From Ursus arctos (Eukaryota > Chordata > Mammalia > Carnivora > Ursidae): 64,000 bases of DNA. The DNA lies in the NCBI RefSeq assembly GCF_023065955.2, contig NW_026623050.1:19116501-19180500 (forward strand), read 5' to 3'. Below, piece by piece: positions 34,258 through 45,159 of this stretch. A program made the translations under genes and the position numbers. A model generated the notes under the pieces. That model was not told the DNA's origin. It saw only the letters and a program-made list of their open reading frames with translations, and did no database searches. Positions within the stretch are counted from its first letter, which is position 1. Every line of letters begins with the position of its first letter.

Positions 34258-34269
34258 GTATTCTAGTTT

Positions 34270-34620
34270 GGAGGTTAGAGAAGACTTCCTATAGTAAATG
34301 ATACTTGAGCTGAGATCTAAAGATTAAATATACTGAACTAAACTAAGAGGAAGGAAAAAGAGCATTCCAGGCAGAGGAAATAGCATGGGCCAGGGTTCTA
34401 AGGCAGCAAATGGCTTGACATATTTGAGGAATCTAAAGAAAGCCAGGTATGGCTGACATACATCAAGCAAGGCAGCCAATGGTGCGACACGAATCTGGTA
34501 TAGTAATCAGAGGTCAGATTTTTCTGAGTCTTGTGGGTCACTTGGGGATTTCTTTTCTTAGTAACCATGGAAAGCTATGAAAAGGATTACTATATGAGTT
34601 GTAGGACTTCCATCAAATAG
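34270..34620 (-). mobile_element. L2 LINE fragment
   Basis: Complement of L2: GAGCATTCCAGGCAGAGGAAATAGCATGG and TTCTAAGGCAGCAAATGGCTTGAC (34360-34418), then GAGTCTTGTGGGTCACTTGGGG. Moderately preserved. Confidence 0.65.
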
Positions 34621-34624
34621 GATA

Positions 34625-35400
34625 TCTCTCAAGCCTCATGCCTGGCACTGAACTCTTTTCTTCCTCTGTCTCCTAATCCTGCTTCTCCTCCTGGGTTTCC
34701 TGTCTCAATAAATGACACCACGATCCTCTTGTTTGCTCAGGTCAGAGGGTCCTCCTCTTTGGCTCCTTCCTTGTCATACAGTAGTGGACATTTGCTTCTT
34801 TTCTGGCCACCCATAATCCGAATTCCTTTCTTATTTGTGTTCCTGAGTGTGTGAGCCCTTGGAGGGGAAGGAGTGCCCTGTATCAGAAGCTGAAGGAAGC
34901 TGGAACTTCCTTCTCCCCATGCCCGGCAACCTTGGCTTGAGCACGTGACTCAGAACTGGCTGATGGGAAGCTTCTGCTAAGGACTTTGAGTTTGAATCCA
35001 TCATTTCACAAGCCCTGACATTTTTGCCACATAATTATCTCTTAAATACAGTTCTTTTGGTCTCCATTGTCTCCATCCTCGTTCTAGCAACCACCATCTT
35101 TTGTGTGGACTATGTTAGAGCTTCCTAACTAGTCTTCCCATTTCTTTGTCCAGTTACTCCTGCCCCCTCCCCCAAATTGTCATCTCTCTGCATCCAGAGA
35201 TACATAAAAATCTGCAAAACTACAAAAAGAAGTCATTGTAGTTACTTTTATGACAAAGTCCAAATGACCAGTGAACCCATTATGTTGAAGATGCCTGTTT
35301 GCTTACTGTCCCCCTCACATGAGGCTATAAGCTCACAGGAAACAGGGGCTGTGCCGTGTACCCTGGCATCTCTTAGGGTGCCCACCAGCAATGAGACAGG
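34625..35400 (+). mobile_element. L2 LINE fragment, interrupted
   Basis: Sense L2: CTGTCTCAATAAATGACACCACGATCC (34702-34728), then CTAGCAACCACCATCTTTTGTG and CTTCCTAACTAGTCTTCCC (35084-35140). The block 34790-35045 between them does not fit L2 and is probably another old insertion. Lies head to head with the antisense L2 at 34270-34620. Confidence 0.65.
34790..35045. mobile_element. Unidentified insertion inside L2
   Basis: Interrupts the L2 order. Phrases such as GAGTGTGTGAGCCCTTGGAGGGG and GACTCAGAACTGGCTGATGGG suggest an old LTR- or MER-type element, but I cannot name it. Confidence 0.35.
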
Positions 35401-35540
35401 GGAGCATCGTGGTTAGGAGCATGGGCTCTGGCGTCAGCCTACAATTGTGCAATCTTAAGTTGTGTCATCTCTCTGTGACTCACTTTCCTCACTGAGAAAG
35501 TGAAGAGATCATAAGAGTATCTCTGTGTGATAATAAAACA
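35400..35540 (+). repeat. MIR SINE, 5' half
   Basis: AGCATCGTGGTTAGGAGCATGGGCTCTGG (35403-35431), then TGACTCACTTTCCTCACTGAG, matching the MIR 5' region. Confidence 0.75.
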
Positions 35541-36290
35541 AAACTAAGGTGAACTTTCAGCTGAACCAAGAGGTAATCTACCTAAGAAGCATAAAGACTT
35601 CTTTCTCTGATCTTCAATAATTTCTGAGAAACATGAGCCAGAAGTTAAATGCTACAATTACCTTCTTATGTATTTTTTAACTGAGCTGAAGTTACCATCC
35701 AGAATGCATTTTGGAAAGTGATCAATTATGTGATTATTTTTGTGGTTTGAATCCTTGAAAGACTCTGGGCACAAGCTGCTCCACGCAATATTAATAGCGA
35801 GTTATTGATGTTTTCATGAAACACAAAAACATGCAACTGCCTGAACTCCCTGGCTTGCTAACTGCTTTGCCTTGGGGCAGCTTCAACGTAGACAACCAAG
35901 TAAGTCCATCAACGTTTATTGAGTGCTTAGAAGTGCAATGAGCTCAAGATTAGGGCCCTGGGAAGAGAGAAAACACAGGATACAAAGACATTAGATTCTT
36001 TCCTTGAGTCTCATTCAGGTCAATTCAACGTTATTTCTTCAGCTAACTGTTGTGAGAAGCATTGTGGCTTATCACCAAATATTATGATTACATCGTTTAT
36101 TTAAAAAAATACTGATTAGCATGTACCTGAATGTATTCTGTGGGGGGCATCATAGAAGAGTAGACACAGAAAAGATAATTTATAACTAGATGGCTAATGA
36201 CAATTACTCTTTAATTAGTAATTATTATTTAATTCATAGCTATTAGGTAATACCACTAATAAGCTTAGAAGATAAAAATGAGTCATAACA
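35540..36290. other. UNC13C intron, unassigned
   Basis: No gene or named repeat. AT-rich ATTAGTAATTATTATTT stretch near 36215. Confidence 0.4.
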
Positions 36291-36296
36291 TTAAAA

Positions 36297-36990
36297 ATAA
36301 TAACTGACATTTATTCAACCCAAAGTATGTATGAGAGGTAAGCACTTTGTGTGCACTTACTCAATTGAAGTCTCACACACGCTTGAGAGGTGCAGCGGGA
36401 AAGATGTCTCTGGAACTCCGGGTCACCCTTCTGATCCTTCCTCTGATTTCAGCCGTGGCTGTGGCGGACCGCCCCATGGAAGCTCAGCCTCATCCTTCAC
36501 GGATGGCCTTCCACCTGAGCCGGTGCCTTCATTCTTTCAGAGTTCTGCCTTGAAGTCCCCCTCACGCTCAGAGATTCCCTCAGCAACCCTCAGCAAGGGT
36601 GTTCAGTGGTGATTAGGTAAACGTCACACACCTCCACTCTGTAGGAGACGACACCTCTGGAAGGAGTTGAGTTCCTACCGTCTGCAGCGGCAGCCTCAGT
36701 AACGCACCCTTATGTTGGTGTGTGTCCTTCTCCTCTGTGTCATTCTCCCTGCTCCTCATTCCTGCTTCCAGATCACCTCCCAAAGAAACTTCCTCTCCTC
36801 ATGTCTTTGCCCCAGCCTCTACTGGGGGAACCCAAACCAAGACCCGAGGTCAAGACTATTTATATTTTCATTTTATCAATGGGATGACAGAGCCTTGGCC
36901 CGTTGAGCTGAATGTCACTTACCTAGCTGACTCACCTTCAGCAGAACCAGGGTTTGAATATCTGCGCTTCATTACTGCCCAACCTCTTAG
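36297..36990 (-). repeat. MIR SINE split by an LTR-like insertion
   Basis: Left part 36297-36388 (TAACTGACATTTATTCAACCC, ACTCAATTGAAGTCTCACAC) and right part 36855-36990 (TTTTCATTTTATCAATGGGATGAC, GAACCAGGGTTTGAATATCTG) are complementary MIR halves with about 460 unrelated bases between. Confidence 0.75.
36389..36850 (+). mobile_element. CpG-rich solitary LTR-like insertion
   Basis: Sits between two halves of a MIR, with GAGGT on both sides (36384-36388 and about 36846-36850) as a possible 5-bp target duplication. Its 3' part (GATCACCTCCCAAAGAAACTTCC, CTACTGGGGGAACCCAAACC) follows the ending of MLT/ERV-L-type LTRs, where AATAAA is usual and AAGAAA is seen here. CpG sites are unusually many for the surroundings. 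I could not confirm TG...CA ends. Confidence 0.5.
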
Positions 36991-37024
36991 GAACAATATA
37001 AAGGTACTTACAAAAAAGGCCTAA

Positions 37025-38546
37025 CTAATCACAGTAAGAATGCTTAGGTTTGAGGGGCTTTAAAACTGATCTCAGGGCAGTGAGGTGAATTGGGTTAGAA
37101 ATTATTGTTAGTGACAGTACTAAGTGAGCAAATCCACTTCCGTATTCATCGAAAAACATTAGGGCAAAATTGTGTAGAAGTCAGCAGGGCTTCCATCATC
37201 CACTTCCCCCCGGCCTCCCCACCTTCCCACCCCAATCTCCTGGGCTGGCAGTAGGATGTGCCTTCTCATGATTAAGTGTCCTGTGGGCACCTGCTCTTTG
37301 CTTCATCCTCTCCTGCCCTTCTCAACTTTCCTTTGTACAATGACTCTGATATTTATTGTTATTGATTTTCAGTTAATAAGCTGCATCTCCCGGGAGTGTT
37401 TGCATTTTTATGCCTTTTCTGTTACACAATGACAGGTTTTTCTGCTGATGGAAGCATTTTAGGCAGTAGCAAACAGGTTGGGTATAGCTTTTGGATCGCG
37501 GAGCTTGTCCAGATATCCTGAAGTCATACCATTTTAGCAACTAAGCACACATAAGGCTGGGCTTGAACGAAATCATCTTTGAACAGTTTGAAGGTTCTAC
37601 ATTTTGAGGTGGAAGGACTGATCGAAAGAAATAGAAAGAAACAGCATTCTTTCTGCCACTTCTTTGGGAGGCACGCAAGTGTGTGTCCCTATGTGAATGT
37701 GCATGTGTGCATAATGACCTAATGTACAGCTTTCTGGACAAATGGTGTTTATTGGTGACTTTTATAGACAATATAGAAATAAGGATCAAATACAGTAAAG
37801 CTCTGATCTGGCTACGTAAAATTAACCATGATCACAGTCAAATATGTTCTCTGCCTCCCATGGTCACATTATGTTTAAAAGAAAAATTTAAACAAACCTA
37901 ATTTTTGCACATCATTCATGAACTTCGTCCTAAATTTTCCTTGTTACAACACTGAATTTTTACATGGGTAGTTGATCCTTACGGCCTGCTGCTTGGGTAA
38001 CTCATTTTCTGCCCGCAACTTAAACAATTAGTGAAGTATTGATTAGAAGGATTTCCTTTTCTTATGGAAAAGACTCTATATGTCTTAAAGCCTGAGGAAG
38101 AGTTACATCAAATTTATGGTTCAGGGTCCGATGATTGTGCTGAGTAGTATTATTGACTTATGAATGTATTCATTTGTTTCTGTAATTTGATTCTGTTGGT
38201 GGCTTTGATTTCTCTGGCATTGTTCAACGTGAGTATAAATGATTTAGAGAGAAAAGTAGTTTGTGGGGAAGGGAGTCATTTCCATGTCAAGGTAAATCAA
38301 ATCACATTGATAAGAAAACAGTTTGATTACAAGACTGAATAAACATGAGGAATGCTTGGTCAAGCCTAGAAGAGAACTCCTCAGAGAAACTTTGTCCACC
38401 CTGTTGTCCTTCCCCATTGCATTGGGGGATGATTACTCAGGTTTGAAGGGTAAATAACTTTTAGAGAATTGTTTGTCATATTCCCCGTGGCACAAGGTAT
38501 CCGATGTTTTGGCAACTCAGAATCACTGTTTTAAAGTCCAACAACA
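37025..38546. other. UNC13C intron, unassigned
   Basis: No gene or named repeat over 1.5 kb apart from a short C-rich patch at 37205-37245. Confidence 0.4.
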
Positions 38547-38746
38547 GGGGGTGCCTGGGTGGCACAGCGGTTAAGCGTCTGCTTTCGGCTCAGGGCGTGA
38601 TCCCGGCGTTATGGGATCGAGCCCCACATCAGGCTCCTCCGCTATGAGCCTGCTTCTTCCTCTTCCACTCCCCCTGCTTGTGTTCCCTCTCTCGCTGGCT
38701 GTCTCTCTCTCTGTCAAATAAATAAATAAAATCTTTAAAAAAAAAT
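38547..38746 (+). mobile_element. CanSINE (arctoid-type body)
   Basis: Head GGGGGTGCCTGGGTGGCACAG (one base off the usual GGCGCC), body GGGCGTGATCCCGGCGTTAT, AATAAATAAATAAAATCTTT tail. Imperfect target duplication AAAGTCCAACAACA / AAAGCCCAACAGCA. Confidence 0.95.
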
Positions 38747-38897
38747 AAAGCCCAACAGCAGAAAACGAAGGAAGGCATGTGGACTTAATGTGGCATTTCT
38801 TAGATTCATGGGTTTCTAGGCTATCAGGAGCCTTTTCAATCATTTAGGCCAGTTCTGTCCTTTAACATTTGAGGGAAATGAGAGTCTAGAGGTCAAG

Positions 38898-38942
38898 TAT
38901 TTTGTTTTTTGTTTTTTGATTTGTTTTTGTTTTTGTTTTTTT
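38898..38942. repeat. (TTTTG)n tract
   Basis: Several TTTTG/TTTTTTG units. No retroposon body adjoins it. Confidence 0.85.
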
Positions 38943-39324
38943 GGTCCCAGGTCACACAGTCATTGTGCTAAGAACTTCTTAGAAACTGGTTCTCCTCATT
39001 CAGTAGTAAAACTGCATGCTGAACTGCAATAGAAGGATGCCGGTAGTCAAACAGCTGCTCCCTTAATGATAGCATAGGTGCAATGAATGACTAATTGCCT
39101 CAGAGCCTGCTACCTAATTTATAGAAATACAAATGCAAAATGCTCAATATACTTCTATTTACCAATATTAGAATGAAAATCTGAAGATACAAAAAATAAA
39201 AATAGAGGGAAATGTTAAAACATCTTGAATGAGTTTAGAGAAACCTCATTACTTTTGATCTATCTCAATTCCTAATTTACTCTATTAAGTGATATGAAAA
39301 ATGATTCTTTGGATCACTGTTCTA

Positions 39325-39545
39325 ACTTTATGTCATTGTCACTGAATTTTGGGGCTGGAATGGCTAGACTGGGTCTTGCAGATTTTGGGTACAGTTGTTC
39401 CCAAGCCCAGATGTGTGCCAACATCACCTGGGTGTATTTTACATACAAAGGTTCCAAGCTCTCGCTCCTGAGGATTCTGATTTAAGGGGTCTGGAGAAGG
39501 ACCTGGGGGTTTATATTGCCACTAGGATTCCCTAAGTTTCTGAAG
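39325..39545 (+). mobile_element. hAT-type MITE (MER20/MER5-like), diverged
   Basis: CCAACATCACCTGGGTGTATTTTAC (39418-39442), CTCCTGAGGATTCTGATTTAAGG and GGACCTGGGGGTTTATATTG keep the family order. Confidence 0.55.
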
Positions 39546-40610
39546 ACCAGCCAGCTTGGAAAACTAATCTAATCCCCTTGTTTCACAGATGAGAAAATCT
39601 TAAAACCCAGATATTACATGTCTGGGTCTTTTTGGGGGGATGGTGGGTCAGCATATTGAGTGATGGGAGAGGGAACCAGCATCTTTAGGAAGTTGACCCA
39701 AACTTCAACTTCATGAAAGCACTCACACTGAGCTGCTTGAACCCGTGTAACCTATATGTCCTTTTATTGTTTGTTTTTGTGGGCTAGAAAAAGCATCTAA
39801 CAGGAATGAGCTCTCTAGTAAAATCCCCTGTAATATACAGAGCCATGTCATCATAGGGTCATTGAATTAGTTCCACTCCATGGGGAGGGTGAGAGGGAGG
39901 AGGAAGGGAGGGAGGCGGGGGGAGAGAGAAATTAAAATAGTGTCAGTGATGCTTCTTGCCAATTCATTCAAAGAGCTTTTGCCCCTGAGTGGACTTCTCT
40001 GGCTTGCTCTCTGCCCCAGGAGGCTGACCTGTGTCTACTGCATCCAGTCTCCTTTGCCAGCAGGCTTCTGGTCAGGTTTGCACAAGGTCAGATGGAAAAA
40101 GGGAAAGGAGGTCAGGGTATCTCTTCTCACTTTCTGCTTAAGTGCCTTAGCTCTGGCTAGTCGTGTCTCTCTGGTTCATGGCTGTGTTAGCCATCACAGC
40201 AGCTCTCCGCAAGCACTGCGCTCTCCCACTGCACTGGGCTCTCCCTGAACACAGGGCACACTGTTTCCTCCCCTTCGTCCTTAATTAAGCCCTAGGCACA
40301 GTAACCATTTCCCATAGTATCTAGACTCTAGGACCCTACTATCCCCTTTTTGTGCCCTTAACCCAGCTCTCTATCTATAATTGGTCCTTTTCTTCTTCGT
40401 TTGGACCACTGGCATTAATTTTGTTTCCTGCAGGCACTTAGATTAATACAAGAGAGGAACAAAATTATTTAGTCATTCTAAAGTTCCTGTATAATGCCAG
40501 TATCTCCTTGAACCAAAAATGATTTATCTTTAAGAATACAATGATGTGAAATTCTCCTTTATACAATTATCTGATTTGCATTGCACATTACATTTTATCA
40601 TTTTGAATAC
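39546..40610. other. UNC13C intron, unassigned
   Basis: A purine-rich GGGAGGAGGAAGGGAGGGAGG patch at 39892-39925 opens a 122-codon frame (39880-40248) with no protein-family resemblance. A short MIR-like trace (CACAGATGAGAAAATCTTAA) lies near 39587. Confidence 0.4.
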
Positions 40611-40616
40611 ATGTTT

Positions 40617-40806
40617 TAAAAGATTTTATTTATTTATTTGGGAGAGAGAGAGAGAGCACGAGTGGGGACCAGGAGAGGCAGAGGGAGAGGGAGAAGCAGA
40701 CTCCCCGCTGAGCAGAGAGCCCGACATGGGGCTTGATCCCAGGACCCTGGGGAACATGACCTGAGCCGAAGGCAGATGCTTTACTGACAGAGCCACGCAG
40801 GTGCCC
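40617..40806 (-). mobile_element. CanSINE (antisense, older subtype)
   Basis: AAAAGATTTTATTTATTTATTTGGG start, (GA)n segment, AGACTCCCCGCTGAGCAGAG body and CACGCAGGTGCCCC end. Flanks TTGAATACAT / TTGAATGCAC are a decayed target duplication, which fits its age. Confidence 0.92.
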
Positions 40807-41079
40807 CTTGAATGCACAAATTTGTTGACACAAAAGTATACACGCTATATTCTGTGAATTATTTAAGATGTTTTCAAAGGTGATTTGACAACAGAGGCTT
40901 TCCACCTTAGACACTGACTTCAGAACCTACTTCCATGTTGAGTGCCACTCCACTGTACACATCGTAACAAAATTTCAAACAGGGAGGGAGATCATAGAGC
41001 GAGAGAACCAAGGTGGGAAAAAATTCAATTGACCTAACTCCATAACCTACACTTTACTGTGTTCCAGAAGTCTGAAACA

Positions 41080-41560
41080 AACCCTTCAAAGTACCCCCAC
41101 AGAAGAGTATAAATTGGTACAACCACTTTCAAGGACAATTCGGCAATATCTACCAAAGTTTTAAGTAAATTAGCCTTTCTTGCATTGTTTTTTCCTTTTA
41201 TGAATGATGCTTTGGATATACACGTGTAAGACTTTGTCTCCACGTTGTCTTATGTAACACACTCTACAACCTAAACATCCATTGTCACATGTGACAGCAT
41301 ATAACCTAAACATTCAGTGTCATATGAAACACAGTATGTAGGTTAAAGATCCATCAAAGGAGACTTGTTAAAACTAATGTATTCAGACAATGGATTAGTC
41401 TCCTGACCTTGTAAAGCATGAGAAATATCTAGATGCTTGAGATATATTAAGGTGAAAAAACTCCAAGATGCAGACCGCATGGTATGTCGCCCTATTTGTG
41501 AAATATATCCATACGGGTTTTTTTTTCTTTTTTTAATCATCAGCATATATTATTTGTATA
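41080..41560 (+). mobile_element. L1M 3' fragment
   Basis: Sense-strand L1M order: AATTGGTACAACCACTTTCAAGGACAATTCGGCAATATCTACC (41110-41152), CAACCTAAACATCCATTGTC, then GACAATGGATTAG and AAAAACTCCAAGATGCAGACC. Short direct repetition of ATAACCTAAACATyCAnTGTC at 41268-41320. Confidence 0.75.
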
Positions 41561-42615
41561 ATAAAATAAACCGTATGCCAGGGTGATGATGGTGAGAACT
41601 TAGAGACACTTACTGCTAATTAACTGACTTCAGAGGAACTCATTATCTCCAATTAAGAGATACCTCTGTGTGGGGAGCCCTCTTCAGATTCCACTCCCTT
41701 ACTCCAAACACTTTAAGCTGGGTGCTTGTACCTGACAAAGGTGACAAACTAGGGAGGGGACTCAAGCTCTGACTTCCTTTACAGAGAAATTCCTGTGCGC
41801 CCATCACTCGGGAATGTAGAAGCTGATTTCTGCAGGCGATGAGAAAGTTTTCATCATCCATTCATTTGTGTCAGCAACACAAATGAAAATGTAGGAGAGT
41901 GTTATGCCAGGAAGTGGGGAGAGTTCAGGACGACAGATAAGACTCCAAGAGCCCGAGCAGCACACAGAGAGGTTTCACACAGAGGAAAGGTGTTAAATCA
42001 AAGAGAGCAAGGTTTACATTTTTAGATGAAGCCATTGGCTGCCAGAAAGAGATTGAAAAGATGACTATGTGGTCATAAATTCCTCTATCTTAAAAGGCAG
42101 TTTGGGTAGTAATACTTCAGCGATTTTGTAGGCTGGCCATCTGGGACTTGAGTTTGCGAAGAATTATTGCCATGCTAGGGGCTTGCAAGCCAAGTGGAGA
42201 GGTTTGTCTCCAGAGCACAACCCCTTTCCTTTCCAGGAACACTTGTCTCTACCTACCTTCAGTCTTTTATTCATTCCCGAAGAAACTTTGAACCCTAACT
42301 ATTTGTCTCTAAATGCTAAGTGAGTGTTAGAACACTTACAGGGGAAATCACGGGGATGTCTTGTATAAATTGGACAGCCATCTTTTAAAGTGAACACTTC
42401 ATCCAAAAACAGTCCAAACTAATTTCTAATGTTAAAAGTCAGGTTAGTGGTTACTCTATCAAATAGACAATCCTGCTACTATATTTCCAATGTATGTAGA
42501 TGCTATCATAATTAATAAATTAATAAATTAGAAACTCATTTCAATGTATAATTGAATTAAAAGTTGCTATTGCTACAATCAATTGATGCTGAAATAGCAA
42601 AATAATTATTAACAT
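41560..42615. other. UNC13C intron, unassigned
   Basis: No gene or named repeat recognised. TTAATAAATTAATAAATTA at 42511-42529 is simple sequence. Confidence 0.4.
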
Positions 42616-42619
42616 TTTC

Positions 42620-42840
42620 TTATTGCTTACCCAATGGCAAGCATTGATATATATTTTGTGTATATATATATATATATGTAAAAATATATATGTATTTGTG
42701 CAATGATCCAATGAGGAAAATACAATCGTAACCTTCATTTTATAGCTGAGGAAGACAGGGAATAGAGAGTTTAAACTACTTGCCTGGAGTACATCATGAA
42801 GAAACTCAGAGTGGAACACCTTGGTCTTTTTGGCTATAAA
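42620..42840 (-). repeat. MIR SINE with internal (TA)n
   Basis: ACCTTCATTTTATAGCTGAGGAAGACAGGG (42731-42760) and CTTGCCTGGAGTACATCATG follow the MIR complement. A (TA)n/ATATATGTA tract at 42654-42692 has expanded in its left part. Confidence 0.65.
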
Positions 42841-43032
42841 ACACTTTTATCCACCTCACTGCAGTGTCTAAAAGTACAACTACTATTGAAAGGAAAACCT
42901 GAAAAATTATGTGAATGCTAAAAAGAGCCGCCAGTACTCAAAATAGCTGGAAAAGGTGATGTTAAACTTGAGCCAGCGATTTCTCTTTCAAGAAGCATTC
43001 CAGGCTTAGGACGCTTTTAAATGGAAAGCACG

Positions 43033-43216
43033 GGGGCGCCTGGGTGGCACAGCAGTTAAGCGTCTGTCTTCAGCTCAGGGTGTGATCCTGGTCTTATGGG
43101 ATCGAGCCCCACATCAGGCTCTTCCGCTAGGAGCCTGCTTCTTCCTCTCCCACTCCCCCTGCTTGTGTTCCCTCTCTCGCTGGCTGTCTCTATCTGTCAA
43201 ATAAATAAATAAAATC
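43033..43216 (+). mobile_element. CanSINE (arctoid-type body)
   Basis: Head GGGGCGCCTGGGTGGCACAG and AATAAATAAATAAAATCTTT tail. A perfect 17-bp target-site duplication TTTAAATGGAAAGCACG lies at 43016-43032 and 43217-43233. Confidence 0.97.
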
Positions 43217-43234
43217 TTTAAATGGAAAGCACGG

Positions 43235-43725
43235 AGAGTACTAGGACAGGCCTCTGCTGAATGCTAGCTCCTTTGGTTAGCCCGAGCAATATAAAATACA
43301 TCGCATTTAGTCTTCACACCGGGCTCAATTTCTTGCCAGTTCTGCTTTTCATGGGGGTGGAGTGGTCTGCTTCTGGTGACCCAAGTAAGGTAAGGGCAGA
43401 AGGTTCATTAGCTTACTGATTCTCTTTACTGTACCCAGGATCTTCTGATCTGAGTCATTGGAGTTTTTCCAAGTTTGTGTGGTTATAGAAATTCAGAGGT
43501 AAACTTTGGAAGTTCTTCTTTTGTTCTGGTCTTATAACACCTCACATCACCACTTGCAAAAGTATTTTTGGGGAGTACACCCAGCAATTTGTTTCACTTG
43601 TGTTTTTTTGTGTGTCCTATTAATTTTTTTCCCCAATAAATTCATATACATTTATTGTATAAAATTTGACAAATGCAAGTGAATCTCTATTCTTTTACCA
43701 AAAAATGGGAAGTATAAAAGTGAGC
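43235..43725. other. UNC13C intron, unassigned
   Basis: No gene or named repeat recognised. Confidence 0.4.
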
Positions 43726-43726
43726 C

Positions 43727-43729
<3 letters not shown>

Positions 43730-43765
<36 letters not shown>
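43730..43765. repeat. (GT)n microsatellite, about 18 units
   Basis: Uninterrupted GT run of about 36 bases. Confidence 0.97.
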
Positions 43766-43768
<3 letters not shown>

Positions 43769-43769
43769 A

Positions 43770-44168
43770 GGACAACTTTTGAGCAAGAAAATTCTATTTA
43801 CATGTATTGTTTTAAAACTAATATTCGATTCATTAGTTACAAATTTTTTAAAACATAGTTTTCTTGTGCTTTTGCAGTAACCCATATATCTTATTCTATT
43901 TGTAGAGGTAGTAAAATTTTAACAATCACTTGTTAAAATCAAGGAGGTTTTGAATTAATGTTATCTCCATTTACAAATGAGGTTAACTATATAATTGTAA
44001 ATGTTTGAAATTTCACTTATATATTAAAATATTTAGTTTTCTCTTTGAGCATTTTAATTGACTGATAAACAGACCCTTCCCAAGTGATTAAGTAGTTCTT
44101 TCAAAGACAATAAGTTAAACATAAATAAGGTGAATATTAAGTTCTCTTACACATCCCAATAATGTTTA
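43770..44168. other. UNC13C intron, AT-rich, unassigned
   Basis: Nothing recognised. Confidence 0.4.
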
Positions 44169-44187
44169 GAAACTGAACTAAATTCTT

Positions 44188-44400
44188 GGGGCACCTGGGT
44201 AGCTCAGTTGGTTAAGTGTCTGACTCTTGGTTTCTGCTGAGGTCATGATGTCGGGGTCTGGGATGGAGCTTCTAGTCAGGCTCTGCTCTCAGCGGGGAGT
44301 CTGCTGCTCCCTCTCCCTATGCTCCCCCTCTAGCTCACGCTTTCTCACTCTCTCTGTCTCTTTCTCAAGTAAATAAATAAAAATCTTAAAAAAAAAAAAG
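44188..44400 (+). mobile_element. CanSINE (oldest-looking subtype)
   Basis: Head GGGGCACCTGGGTAGCTCAG, then GACTCTTGGTTTCTGCTGAGG, a CAGCGGGGAGTCTGCTGCTCC body, (TC)n and an A-tail. Target duplications GAAACTGAACTAAATTCT (44169-44186) and GAAACTTAACTAAATTCT (44401-44418) differ at one base. Confidence 0.95.
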
Positions 44401-44419
44401 GAAACTTAACTAAATTCTC

Positions 44420-45150
44420 TTTGAATAACTAAGATCACAATTCAAAGATTAATTATGTTTAAATTTAGAATCCTGAGGCTTATATGTTAGCTTAATAAAT
44501 TAAATGGTTTTAAATATTTTTAATAGTTTACTAAATACAGACAGATTGTTTCCATTTTTACATTTTCCTAAACTTACACATTTTTGTCTAATTATGGATT
44601 TCATTTATCATCTCCATCTTTTTAAGCCCAGTTGAGATTACAAATCAGTGGGCGATTTGGGGCCTGGATGCAGTATTTGATTCTCCCTGTGTCCCTTACC
44701 TACACGCTGACTTGCTTGTAATAGTTGCTATAACAACAGAGACTCCGTGTCCTTTAGAGGACATTGTCATCTCCTGGGCTCAGACTATTGTTATGTAATA
44801 TTTCCGTCTACCCCTGTTGAGCTCCTTTATAATTCTCTTCATGGCTTGCTTCGGTTTCACACTTGCTTGATTCTCTTAATACATTTTAATGTTTTCCCAT
44901 CTAGCCCAAAACACTTTTCTTTGTATGCCATCGAATATTTCACACACATATGTGATACGTTTGAAATCTCATTTAACTTTATTGCTGTTTTGTATTGTTG
45001 AAATTCTGTATTCTTTCCAGTAGTATTCCCGACTGTCAGAGCCACCATGAGCTAGAATGGCATGGCACTGGATACTGTGTGTCCCTCCGGTCTTTGGCTC
45101 CATAGACATCACACTGAAGTCGAACTAATGACAGTAAGAAAAACTAATCA
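44420..45150. other. UNC13C intron, unassigned
   Basis: No gene or named repeat. Frames near 44747-45048 overlap on both strands and look random. Confidence 0.4.
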
Positions 45151-45159
45151 CCACCTAGA

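Noticed and set aside
36331..36612. 93- and 68-codon frames in the CpG-rich block
   Set aside because: No initiator context or family match; the block splits a MIR and looks like an LTR. It is kept as a finding for its CpG content only.
39880..40248. 122-codon frame starting in a purine-rich patch
   Set aside because: The start is low-complexity (GR-rich), the rest resembles nothing, and it sits in intron.
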